Below are positions 1 to 11,677 of a stretch of 49,749 nt of DNA, one piece after another. This stretch comes from Nitrincola sp. A-D6 (GTDB lineage Bacteria > Pseudomonadota > Gammaproteobacteria > Pseudomonadales > Balneatricaceae). The notes beneath the pieces were generated by a model. The model did not search any database. It saw nothing but the letters and a program-made list of their open reading frames with translations, and was not told the DNA's origin. The position numbers and the translations under genes are program-made. Location: positions 1-49,749 of the forward strand of contig NZ_JRLB01000050.1 in assembly GCF_000764495.1 (NCBI RefSeq), in the 5' to 3' direction. The number at the start of each line of letters is the position of its first letter. The first letter of the stretch is position 1.

Positions 1-2406
1 CGCCACCAGTACCCGCTGTACCAGAGACCCACCACCAGCCCCACCTTGCGGAGCAGCACCTAACCACCAAACACCTCCGCCGCCGCCGCCAGCCACAATC
101 ATACGATTTTCAAGTGCTGTACCACCAACACGAATATCAGTCGCACCGCCACCACCAGCTCCATTCTGTCCACCAAATGCACCTGTTGCTAAGCCGCCTT
201 GTCCGCCACCGTTCCATCCCCCAGTTCTTGCACTAGCACCCTTGCCGCCCACATAAATGGATATCTCTTGGCCGGCACTCAATATGTATTCGCCATAAGC
301 ATATCCACCTTTACCACCAACTGAAGTATCCAACCCAGTTCCACCCTGAGCGCCCCAAACATAAAAGGTATAAGTGCCAGCATACGTGGCTGTATATGTT
401 TGAGCGCCACCTGTGTAGGTAAGGTTTGTTGTTGAGCCAGGAACAAACATACCTGTACCACCCAAACCAAAGAAGTTTAGCGCATGGGTATTACCCACAC
501 TGCCTGTCACATCGATGGCACCACCGCCACTCAACATAAACAGGCTATTGGCATTTGCACTGATGCCATTGATGTCGCCACCAAAGGTAATGGCCTTGCC
601 TAAGGGGCTATTACGCACGGTTGATAAGGAGACACTAGTTGCAGCAATGGAAACATCACCGCTGTAGTGTTGCGCTCCACCCGTGGTGATGCTTTCGCCA
701 ATCGCAATAGCATCGCTATTCAGCGTCAGCGAGCCTGCGATGCTTATCTCTGCATTCAGGGCAATGTTGCCAGCAGCATTTAGGATGAGTCCGCCAAGAC
801 CCTCAGCCGTAATTGCTGAGGAGAGTGTTATATCTCCATTACCATCAGTATCACCATCACTGCCGTAAGTGGTATTGTTTACTGAAGTTTCAACTTCAAC
901 ACTTGTTTCTGTGTTTAATGCTGAAACAATACTACTAGCCGCAGCTGCATCAATATTGTAGTTGTAAGGATCAAGCAGCCAGAGGCCACCTACCCCGTTT
1001 TCAGCACCGGCATTGACCTTTACATTGTCGGTATTTAAGGATGCGCCCGAAGTCTCAATCTGCCCGCCATCTCCGCCTTGTTCGCCACCTTTAGCATTAA
1101 TAGCGCCATGTGCAGCGGTCACGGAGTCAGGATTTTCGATGTCACTCCAGAGTACCACCGTACCACCATCGCCACTATCTGTAGCACTGGCATCAATACT
1201 GGCCCCAGATTTCATGGTCACGGTGGTGGCTTGGTGCAGTGCATTGGGCTCATCGAATACGCGGCGCGCTTCGTTAGCCCCACCTTGCCAATCGCCCCCT
1301 ACCAACACATTGCCGCCGCCGGTAGCGCCTGTGGCATCAATGGTGCTGTTCTCCGCTAGCACAAGATTCTGACCGGTTATCTCGACGTTACCGCCCGATG
1401 CGACATTACTACTGACATCCAGACGTCCATCGTTAGTAACATCGCCACCATCGAGCACGATGCGCCCACCTTGCTGTGTGATGCCTTGAGCTTCGACAAT
1501 GCCTTGGTTGTTAACGACACCGGAAAGCAGGTCACTGGCTGCACCGGCGGTGAGGATGACCAGCCCTTCGTCGGCACGGATGGCGCCTTTGTTTTCGACC
1601 AGGCTGTCGAGTTTGCTCTGGTTGACCGTGACACTGATCAGGCCGTCACCACTGAAGTCGAGGGTGACGTCGTTGCCTGCCACCAATGCAGTACTGCCAT
1701 TAGGGGTCTCGATGCTGCCAGCGTTCTTGACGATGGGTGCTACCAGAGCGACCACACCACCGTTGGCAAGGATATGACCGAGATTTTCGACAGCCGCCGC
1801 GTTGTTGCTGTCACTGAAGTGGTAGTGACCAGCCAGAAAGTCAGCGTCACTGATATTCAGTGTGGTGGCAGTGATGCCACCGACATTGATCTGGCTACCC
1901 GCACCAAATACGACACCCGCTGGGTTGACCAGCATAACCTGACCGTTGGCATTAAGCTGCCCCATGATCTGACTGGGGTCTTGCCCCAGCACACGGTTGA
2001 GCGCGATGCTGTCGCTGCCAGGTTGATTGAAAGTAACGCTGGCCTGGCTGCCGATATCAAAGCTCTGCCAATTGGCGATGAGTTTGTCGCTGTTCTGCTG
2101 CACCGTCATGTTAGCACCGCTTTGACTGATGCTGCCGTTACCCGATGCAATCTGGCCACCCGTAGGCAAGGCGTTGGTAGCAGGAACTGCAAAAACTGAA
2201 GACGAACCCAACGCCATCAGCATGGCGGCCGCAAGACGGGTGAGCCGGTGCTTATGCAGCACTTTGGCCGTGTTTTCACTATACAATATGGTTTGACAGG
2301 AGCGCTGATCACAGGTGGACGACTTGCCAGCACTGCGGGTAAGTTCCCCCACAACGATAAAGGCGTTTCTGACTCGGCTCCAAATGATACGGTGGATTTT
2401 ATTCAT
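1..2406 (-). CDS. TpsA exoprotein with ALK-like glycine-rich domain (3' end outside window)
   Basis: This is the secreted partner of a two-partner (type Vb) system. The frame is open for 802 codons from the ATG at 2406 to the window edge. It starts with an extended signal peptide region (MNKIHRIIWSRVRNAFIVVG), then a hydrophobic stretch ending VFA. The TPS haemagglutination domain follows at about residues 80-200, with the features LPTGGQIASG, FNQPGS, LNRVLGQDPS and NPAGVVFG. A beta-helix-like region reaches the typical LLDPYN motif near residue 480. From about residue 660 the protein is glycine-rich (YTFYVWGAQGG, YVGGKG, GGGATDIRVGG, MIVAGGGGGG), the pattern of the ALK/LTK-type Gly_rich family. 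It lies 19 bases after tpsB and is probably co-transcribed. Export by TpsB to the cell surface is inferred from the family. The last ~10 codons look less glycine-rich in this frame, so a shift near base 30 is possible. Confidence 0.9.
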   Translation of the reverse strand, partial: MNKIHRIIWSRVRNAFIVVGELTRSAGKSSTCDQRSCQTILYSENTAKVLHKHRLTRLAAAMLMALGSSSVFAVPATNALPTGGQIASGNGSISQSGANMTVQQNSDKLIANWQSFDIGSQASVTFNQPGSDSIALNRVLGQDPSQIMGQLNANGQVMLVNPAGVVFGAGSQINVGGITATTLNISDADFLAGHYHFSDSNNAAAVENLGHILANGGVVALVAPIVKNAGSIETPNGSTALVAGNDVTLDFSGDGLISVTVNQSKLDSLVENKGAIRADEGLVILTAGAASDLLSGVVNNQGIVEAQGITQQGGRIVLDGGDVTNDGRLDVSSNVASGGNVEITGQNLVLAENSTIDATGATGGGNVLVGGDWQGGANEARRVFDEPNALHQATTVTMKSGASIDASATDSGDGGTVVLWSDIENPDSVTAAHGAINAKGGEQGGDGGQIETSGASLNTDNVKVNAGAENGVGGLWLLDPYNYNIDAAAASSIVSALNTETSVEVETSVNNTTYGSDGDTDGNGDITLSSAITAEGLGGLILNAAGNIALNAEISIAGSLTLNSDAIAIGESITTGGAQHYSGDVSIAATSVSLSTVRNSPLGKAITFGGDINGISANANSLFMLSGGGAIDVTGSVGNTHALNFFGLGGTGMFVPGSTTNLTYTGGAQTYTATYAGTYTFYVWGAQGGTGLDTSVGGKGGYAYGEYILSAGQEISIYVGGKGASARTGGWNGGGQGGLATGAFGGQNGAGGGGATDIRVGGTALENRMIVAGGGGGGVWWLGAAPQGGAGGGSLVQRVLVA

Positions 2407-2425
2407 TATTATTACGCCTTCTCAA

Positions 2426-4203
2426 TTAGAACCAAAGCACGGCTTGCAGCCAGAAACGGTTGTTATCACTCTTGCCATCAGCATTTTTTCCACTAAGGGT
2501 GCGACCGGGATTGCTACCCAGGGTCTGGGCCCACGATAGACGCACACTGTAGCTACTCGGTTGACTCAGGCTCACACCCAGACCCGCACCACTGAGCTGA
2601 TAACTGTTTTCTCCGGTGGCGGTGGGAATGGCCATGCTGCCGGGGTTTTTATTCACGCGGATACCGCCTGTGTCAGCGAAGGCACTCAGTTGCAGCGCCC
2701 CCAAGGGGGTGCCGCCGGGCCAGTCGTAGCGAAGTTCAGCACTGGCAAACCAGCCTTCATCACCCTGTGCCTCACCCGATGGATAAGCACGCACAGCATT
2801 GGGGCCACCGAGGATAAATCCTTCAGACGAATCCAGGTTGCCATTTGCTAGCTGGGCGGTGTACCTGCCCAATAGCGTAAAGTTGCCTGGCAGTCGTTGC
2901 AGACGCGAGGCGTTGACATTGATCTTGGAATAGTCGCCCTGGGTACGCAGAGTGGCAGCATCAGCCGCCTGATCATCGGCGACTTTGGAGAGATCGAGAT
3001 TGCCATGGGTGATACTTAGGCCGAAATTGTTATGGCCTCCTCCCTGCCAACGATCAAGGCTATCGCCACTGAGTCCGATTGAAAATACGTCGATGCGTTT
3101 ATCGCGAAGAGTGCCAAAAAAACTTTCGTCAGTCAGAGCCTTGCGTTGGTAGTCTAGGCTGCCGTGCAAACTGAATGCGGAGCTGCGAATGATGGGATAA
3201 CTCAGTCCCACGCGAGCAATACTGGAGTAGCCATCGAGCCCAACAGAGACACCCGTGCCCTTTTTCACCTCATAGCGCATATCGGTATAGTCCACACTGG
3301 CGCGCAAGCCATGGCTATTCAGCGGTGCACTGTAGCCCAGACGACCCATGCGGATGCCCTCGCTGGCCGTGACTGATAGACTGGCGTGATCACCATAGCC
3401 ACCTGGATTATTCAGGTTAAGTGCCGCGTTGAGCTGGTGCTCGCCGGTGCTGTAGTTGCCATTGTTATCAGCCAGATGTTGCCGGTGAATAGTGGCCCTT
3501 CAGTGGCATCAACCAGGATGCGGGTAGTGCCGGTTTCGCTGCCTGGTTCCAGCCTCGAGTGTGCACTTATACCTGGCAGGTCATTCATCAGTAGCAGGGC
3601 ACGCTCAAGTGCTTCCTGGCGCACCGCACTGCCAGAAGGAGCAGCGGCTTCAGCAATAGCGGACAGGCTGCCGGCATCGATCCGGGCATCTTCGTTGAGC
3701 GATACCTTCCAGGCACCCCCGTCACTTGCATTACCCTCAAGTCGCCCCTGGATGATGGCGATTTCAATGATGCCTTCCGTAATATCCTGACGTGGCAGGT
3801 AGGCACGCGCTAACAACCAGCCTTGGGTACGCAGATGCTGAGTAACCTTGTCAGCCAGTTCTTGCAAACCGGCGAAATCAAGTTCCTGATCAATGGCATC
3901 TTCTAACAGGTTTTGAAGTTCAGCCTCGCTCACCAAACCCGAATCACCGCTAAAACGGATAGACTTGACCCGCACCTTCACCCCAGGCACCGTGGCTATC
4001 ACTGGCTTGTCTGCGTCTGGCGCTTCGACTTCTGGTAGTTGCTGCTGCGGAAGAGTTTGCTGGAGCTGCTCCTGCTGACGCAACAGGGATCCAGCATCGG
4101 GCGGGGTTTGGGCGTAGCCGACAGTTGTAGGTATCAAAAGGGCGAACAGTGTGAGCGAATACTTTTTGCCATTAACCAAGCATCTTTTTATCATTAAAAT
4201 CAT
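2426..4203 (-). CDS. TpsB outer-membrane transporter (FhaC/ShlB family), frameshifted in this sequence
   Basis: This is the outer-membrane pore that exports the TpsA next to it. The N-terminal part (4203 down to ~3475) has a signal peptide ending GYAQ, a Q/L/P-rich linker and a POTRA domain (VKVRVKSIRFSGD to GWLLARAYLP and the IAIIQGRLEG strand). The C-terminal part (~3470 to 2426) is the FhaC/ShlB barrel, ending in aromatic LWF. The two parts are in different frames. Restoring one base near 3471-3474 (TGGCTG read as TGGGCTG) gives a smooth junction NIWADNNGNYSTGEHQLN and a 592-residue protein, the usual TpsB size. I take this as a one-base loss in a G run. The start could also be the ATG at 4194, which has better spacing to GGGA. 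Confidence 0.9.
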
Positions 4204-4240
4204 CCCAAAACATATTGCAAGCGTATCGCTCAGGTAAGCA

Positions 4241-4476
4241 AAGCAAGTAAATATCCGCTCTAGTCCTGCAGGGTGTTAAAACAGAAAAAGATCTATTCAA
4301 CGCTCGCTTTTTTACCTATAAAGAGTTCGCTATTGTCCGGCAAAAACGATGATTAGCTGCTATCATTGGCTGCCAAATTTCTATCAATATTCGCCAAACA
4401 ACCACTTTTCAAACAAAATAGATCTAATGATCGATACTGATCGTTAGATTAAGTCGCTATATTTTTGGGAGGGTTG
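4241..4476 (-). repeat. Upstream repeat, copy A (before tpsBA)
   Basis: This non-coding stretch lies 38 bases upstream of the tpsB ATG. It matches 8061-8296, upstream of the autotransporter, in the same orientation; by eye about nine of ten positions agree. The core at 4361-4446 differs from 8182-8267 at only one of 86 positions. It holds two direct TGATCG hexamers (4428-4433 and 4438-4443) one helical turn apart. The rest of 4204-4511 has no gene. I infer a shared promoter or regulatory region. Confidence 0.85.
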
Positions 4477-4511
4477 ATGGTTCGGATTACCACACTTCAA
4501 CAAGCTTGATC

Positions 4512-5327
4512 TCAGATTTCTGAAGGCAAAGGCACCCAACAACATGCATGATCGGCCATTGGCAGAATACGCAAATTAGTATCATTTATACCTCTGAATG
4601 CAACCGGCCAACGCTGAGCAAGCTGAAGTGGAATAATTTGATCAAGCCCACCAATAAAATGGGTTTGAGGAAGGTCTGCAAGGACTAAGGCAACATCTGC
4701 AGGATTGAGTGATGCACTCAAAGGCCGAACTCGATGGTGTGCTGTCCACGCGAGATGATCAAGGTTGCCAGCCACAGTAATGAGATGCACGACATCCGTA
4801 CGTCGTGCTGCAACCAGTGCTGCAACAGCAGCACCACCGGAATATCCTACTAAAATCAGTTCGCTGGCATTAAAATGCTGCTTAAGGGTATCTATAGCAA
4901 TATCTGTCGCATCTATCACTTCTTGAGCAAAACGGGCATCAGTCCAATAACGCTGATAACACGCCTCATCTGCAGCATCAATGTACTGGCACGGACGAGC
5001 TAAATACGCCGCATTACCATATTTCTGAGCGAGCGCTAAACGCAACGCAAGTGGATTAAGGGGGGTTGGATTGGCAGAGGGCTGGCTCCGATTTACCCAT
5101 GCAAAACCATCGCCTTCCAGGTATAGAGTCAAAACATCACCTTCCACTTCATCACCAGGAAGGTATGCCATAAGGTTGAAATTTTTTGCCGGTATGCGTA
5201 AGGGCTGCCAATGTTGCGCTGCAGCCAAGTGATTAGCATGAATTTTCCGCTCATCTACACTGGGGATACCCGAGCAGGCGACAAGACCAAGAGGAAGTAA
5301 AAGGATAATCAGTCGCCGAAGCATCAT
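4512..5327 (-). CDS. Lipoprotein alpha/beta hydrolase
   Basis: This predicted envelope esterase or lipase is 271 residues long. It begins with a lipoprotein signal peptide whose lipobox is LVAC (Cys18), so it should be lipid-anchored. The nucleophile elbow is GYSGG (Ser163). An acidic residue in GGLDQIIP and a histidine in MADHACCW are plausible triad partners. The start at 5327 is chosen because the signal peptide begins there; the frame is open further upstream but adds a poor N-terminus. It lies between the autotransporter and tpsB on the same strand, 122 bases after the autotransporter, so it may be read from that promoter. The substrate is unknown. Confidence 0.75.
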   Translation of the reverse strand: MMLRRLIILLLPLGLVACSGIPSVDERKIHANHLAAAQHWQPLRIPAKNFNLMAYLPGDEVEGDVLTLYLEGDGFAWVNRSQPSANPTPLNPLALRLALAQKYGNAAYLARPCQYIDAADEACYQRYWTDARFAQEVIDATDIAIDTLKQHFNASELILVGYSGGAAVAALVAARRTDVVHLITVAGNLDHLAWTAHHRVRPLSASLNPADVALVLADLPQTHFIGGLDQIIPLQLAQRWPVAFRGINDTNLRILPMADHACCWVPLPSEI

Positions 5328-5449
5328 AAGCGTTTTTTCCAGATGCCCATGAAAATATGAAATCAATAAACAAACACAGCATAGCCAAGGCAAGTCGGGT
5401 TAACCAAGGCTATGCTTTAATATTACAACCCTTTGACGATCAGACGATA

Positions 5450-8031
<2,582 letters not shown>

Positions 8032-8060
8032 GTGTGAACTCCGTGGTCCGTGATCTTAAA

Positions 8061-8296
8061 AAGCAAGTAAACATCCGGTTTAGACCTGCAGGGTGTTTAA
8101 ACAGAAAAAAGATCTATTCAACGCTCGATTTTTTGCCCATAAAGAGCTCGCTATTCTCCGACAAAACCGTTGCTAAGCTGGTATCATTGGCTGCCAAATT
8201 TCTATCAATATTCGCCAAACGACCACTTTTCAAACAAAATAGATCTAATGATCGATACTGATCGTTAATTTGAGTCGCTTTATTTTGGGGAGGGTT
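8061..8296 (-). repeat. Upstream repeat, copy B (before autotransporter, beside araC-type gene)
   Basis: This is the second copy of the 4241-4476 segment. It ends about 30 bases before the autotransporter start and sits in the divergent region shared with the AraC-type gene at 8323. The TGATCG hexamers are at 8249-8254 and 8259-8264. AGATCT also recurs at matching places in both copies. No gene is seen in 8032-8322; a minus-strand frame through this copy is interrupted in copy A and is not credible. Confidence 0.85.
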
Positions 8297-8322
8297 ATTG
8301 GCTTTAAAGGCAGTAGACAGAA

Positions 8323-9315
8323 ATGAGTAATAAAACCTATAACATGACTCAAGAACTGATCGTAATGTGTCAAGTGTTAGAAATTGATATAAAAACGATT
8401 TTATTACGTACGGGGCTGCCGGTTGAGTCCCTGGAAAATCATGGGCTAAACGTTTCAGCAAAGAAGCTGATGTCCGTGTTCGGAGCAGTCGTTGAAGAAT
8501 ATCAGCACGATGATTACCATATTCGCCTGGCAGACGGTTATTCCAAAGTCGCCTGTGGTCATCATATCGTCGCCATACAATTTAGTGAGACCCTACGCGA
8601 GGGCATACGTCGAGTGGCGCATTTTATCCGTCTGCTGGCACCGGTTGACTGGATAATAAGCGAGTCTGAAGGCACCTTCAGGATTGAGTTTCGCGGACAA
8701 TCGCCGGACTTTTATCTGACAGGAGAATTTCAAATCATGGGCTTTCACTGGCTGGTTAAATGTGGTTCCAATGTGACGACGCAACGCATCGTGCCTAGCC
8801 GGGTCTGTATCACTGAAAAGGTGCCTTACCAATCACAAATAGAGGAAGAAATGGGTTGCCCGATTTCAATCGCCAGCACACCCTTTATTGAATTTCCTTC
8901 TCACTTGATGGACCTCCCTGTCTTGTCGTTTAATCCGCAAATAGTTCATGGCCTGGATGCTTTAATAGGCAGCTCATCTTTGGCAGACGGGGATCCAGAC
9001 CAACTCATCACCAACGTTCACTCTGTCTTGCAAAATCTAATGCCCTCAGGTGTCGTCAATATAGAGCGTGTTGCAGAAAGGCTCGGCTTGAGTAAACGTA
9101 CCCTGGAACGGCGACTGAACCAAAATGGTTTAACATTTAAAGAAATTTTGCGTAATTGTCGAAAATCCATGGCTGACCATTACGTCAACAAGACTCAACT
9201 GTCTATTGCAGAAATAAGTTTGCTACTGGGTTACAGTGAAACTAACTCATTTTATCGTGCTTTCAAAGAGTGGTATGGACATACTCCCAAGCAGGCTAGA
9301 GCAGCGGTAGAATGA
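8323..9315 (+). CDS. AraC-family transcriptional regulator (Arabinose_bd type)
   Basis: This DNA-binding regulator has 330 residues, the usual length of the ArgR/OruR/VirF-like group. The N-terminal ~200 residues match the Arabinose_bd-type sensor domain. The C-terminal ~95 residues form the two-helix-turn-helix AraC domain: VNIERVAERLGLSKRTLERRL for the first half and LSIAEISLLLGYSETNSFYRAFKEWYG for the second, then TPKQAR. It is divergent from the autotransporter, and the duplicated upstream region lies between them. It is the obvious candidate to control both adhesin units, but that is inference. The effector is unknown. Confidence 0.9.
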   Translation: MSNKTYNMTQELIVMCQVLEIDIKTILLRTGLPVESLENHGLNVSAKKLMSVFGAVVEEYQHDDYHIRLADGYSKVACGHHIVAIQFSETLREGIRRVAHFIRLLAPVDWIISESEGTFRIEFRGQSPDFYLTGEFQIMGFHWLVKCGSNVTTQRIVPSRVCITEKVPYQSQIEEEMGCPISIASTPFIEFPSHLMDLPVLSFNPQIVHGLDALIGSSSLADGDPDQLITNVHSVLQNLMPSGVVNIERVAERLGLSKRTLERRLNQNGLTFKEILRNCRKSMADHYVNKTQLSIAEISLLLGYSETNSFYRAFKEWYGHTPKQARAAVE

Positions 9316-9587
9316 AAAGGTCTCGTTATTTACGCCCGACCCAAGCTCATATTTCCTGAATAATAAATCGCAATACCAGCGGTTATCAATTCACCAGGAG
9401 ATATTCTAAGCCGTAAGGGAAAACCCGCTCAAACTTGAAACTATACCTAAGGCTGTATGCTAAAGGGCTGTTGATCGTTGGAGTAATCTCATCACACATT
9501 TCACAGCTAAACGAATAAATTACATTTTTTTGCTTATAGATTGCTCCGTGATTCTTGGATTTATGTCATCGAATAGGAGCTATCTAC

Positions 9588-10552
9588 ATGCGTAAAACAC
9601 TCATCAGTGCAGCCTTGTGTGCACTTGCTCTTCCTGCATTAGCTCAGGCTGATTGTGGCGAAGTGTCCATCACTGAAATGAACTGGGCCTCTAATACCAT
9701 TGTTACCGGCGTTGCCAAGTTCCTTATGGAAGAAGGCTACGGATGCGATGTAACTGTTGTGCCATCCGATACTGTCCCTGCTGTTACTTCGGTAGCCGAA
9801 AACGGGGAACCTGATATTATTACTGAGCTTTGGCTTAACTCTACAGGCGAGGTTTACAATCGTCTTGAAGAGGAAGGCAAGGTAGAGCGTCTGGGTAAGG
9901 TACTCACGCCCGGTGGTGTTGAAGGCTGGTGGATTCCATCTTACCTGGCAGATGCACATCCCGAACTTACCAGCATAAGCGGCATCATGGAAAATCCTGA
10001 GCTGGTTGGTGCGCGCTTTAACAACTGTCCGGATGGCTGGGCTGCCGTGTCGTCAGTGACAACCTGATTCGCGCCCTTGATCTGGAAAGCTCGGGAATCA
10101 GTGTGTTCAATCACGGTTCTGGGGAAACACTGGCGTCGTCCATGGCTTCGGCGGTGCAATCTGAAGAACCCTGGTTTGGTTATTACTGGGGTCCAACCGT
10201 GCCGCTGGGCAAATACGACATGACCAAGGTTGATATGGGTGGCTATGATGAAGAGATTCATAACCACAATATGAACCCTGACTCACCGAATGCGGGCGTT
10301 TCTGACTTCCCAGCCGCACCTGTGCTGACGTCGATCACCACAGACTTTAAAGATCGCGAGCCCGAAGTCGCCGATATGCTGAGCAAGATGACGTTTGAAA
10401 CTGCACACATGAGTGCTCTGCTGGCCTGGATGGATGAGAACAATGCCTCAGCTGAAGAAGCTACAGTTTACTTCCTGAGCAACAATCCTGACATCTGGAC
10501 TCATTGGCTGAATGATTCAGCCCGTGAAAAACTGACCAGCCTGTTAAACTGA
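9588..10552 (+). CDS. Glycine betaine/choline-type ABC transporter substrate-binding protein, frameshifted in this sequence
   Basis: This periplasmic OpuAC-family binding protein captures a quaternary amine for the importer encoded next. ATG 9588 is preceded by AGGAG at 9575-9579. The signal peptide ends ALAQA. The first lobe has VSITEMNWASN and the family's tryptophans. The frame breaks near 10040: GGCTGGGCTGCC needs one more G to read DGWGCRVVSDNL and continue into the second half (10060-10552). The repaired protein is 321 residues, normal for the family. I regard this as a G-run error, not a pseudogene. The exact ligand (betaine, choline, carnitine, proline betaine) cannot be told from the sequence by eye. 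Confidence 0.9.
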
Positions 10553-10568
10553 TTCAGCTGCAACACCG

Positions 10569-10600
10569 AAGGCAGACAGGCTAACCTCTGTCTGCCTTTT
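10569..10600 (+). terminator. Hairpin with T tail between binding protein and permease genes
   Basis: An 11-bp perfect stem (10569-10579 with 10588-10598) with an 8-base loop ends in TTTT. It lies 16 bases after the binding-protein stop and 42 before the permease ATG. It probably makes the binding protein more abundant than the membrane parts. Confidence 0.75.
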
Positions 10601-10642
10601 CATCCCGCCTTTCAGCGCTTATAACGAGGAATCCAAAATCCA

Positions 10643-11677
10643 ATGGCAACCTATGACTTTGTTTTTTCCAAGCTGGGTTTAGAGGAGTGGTGCGCGCAGA
10701 ATCAAACTGTCGGCCCCATGTCCATGAAAGACCTGTTATCCAAATCACGGGGCGAAACTGAAACCAGTCAGTCCATCTGGGAACTGCCTTTCCCATCCAT
10801 GGACAACCTGAACGAAGCTTGTAGCGCCTTTCCTCAATCACGCGAACTTACCAAGGGTCTTGAAAACGGTTTTTTGTCTATCAAGGACAACCTGAGCATT
10901 TTTCTAGACCCTTTAACCCAGCCGTTGAGCTGGTTTCTGGATGGGGCGCTTCACTTTATGTTGGCAACCCCTTGGTGGATTATCATTCCACTCCTTCTAA
11001 TCATCGTCCAACTGGTGACCAAATCCTGGAAGTTGGTTGCATTCGTTGCATTCAGCATCTTTACCCTGGCATTTATTGATCATTACGAATACGCGATGCA
11101 GACCCTTGCTATCATTTTGGTCTGTGCCTTTATCTGTGTACTGTTTGGTGTTCCTATCGGTATTGCGATGTCCCGCAGTGATACGATGCAACGCTTCACC
11201 ATTCCGATTCTGGACATGCTGCAAACCCTGCCTCCGTTTGTGTATCTGATTCCGCTGATTTTCTTGTTTAGTGTCACCGAATCCAAGCTGTATGGTATCG
11301 CTATCATCCTGTATGCCATCGTTCCCGTGATCCGCCTGACCAATCTGGGTATCCGCCTGGTAGACAAAGACGTTATTGAAGCGGCGGATGCTTTTGGTAT
11401 GACCAAACGGCAAAAGCTCTATCGGGTACAAATTCCACTCGCGTTGCCAAACATTATGGCGGGTGTTAACCAGACCATCATGATGAGTCTTGCCATGGTA
11501 GTCATTGCATCCCTGGTGTCAGCACCAGGATTAGGCGTCTTGGTACTGCGCGGAATACGTAATCTGGAATTGGGGGTAGGCCTGGTCGCAGGCCTGGGGA
11601 TCGTCATCCTGGCGGTTATCCTTGACCGAGTCACCAAAATTTCCTTAGCGCGAATCAATGCCTCCCATAAACAGTGA
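10643..11677 (+). CDS. Glycine betaine/proline-type ABC transporter permease (ProW family)
   Basis: This is the inner-membrane channel subunit of the quaternary-amine importer, 344 residues. Residues 1 to about 95 are soluble, as in ProW. Several membrane segments follow from ATPWWIIIPLLLIIVQ onward. The EAA loop that docks on the ATPase is clear: EAADAFGMTKRQ...PLALPNIMAG. GAGGA (10626-10630) lies 12 bases before the ATG, a long but usable spacing. The gene overlaps the ATPase gene by four bases (GTGA), showing a single operon. Confidence 0.92.
   Translation: MATYDFVFSKLGLEEWCAQNQTVGPMSMKDLLSKSRGETETSQSIWELPFPSMDNLNEACSAFPQSRELTKGLENGFLSIKDNLSIFLDPLTQPLSWFLDGALHFMLATPWWIIIPLLLIIVQLVTKSWKLVAFVAFSIFTLAFIDHYEYAMQTLAIILVCAFICVLFGVPIGIAMSRSDTMQRFTIPILDMLQTLPPFVYLIPLIFLFSVTESKLYGIAIILYAIVPVIRLTNLGIRLVDKDVIEAADAFGMTKRQKLYRVQIPLALPNIMAGVNQTIMMSLAMVVIASLVSAPGLGVLVLRGIRNLELGVGLVAGLGIVILAVILDRVTKISLARINASHKQ

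Noticed and set aside
1471-2199. 242-codon plus-strand frame inside tpsA
   Set aside because: It is antisense to the conserved TPS domain, whose reading frame is far better supported; the frame shows no family features.
8114-8461. 115-codon minus-strand frame in repeat copy B
   Set aside because: The same frame is broken by a stop in copy A and overlaps the AraC gene; the repeat is better explained as regulatory.
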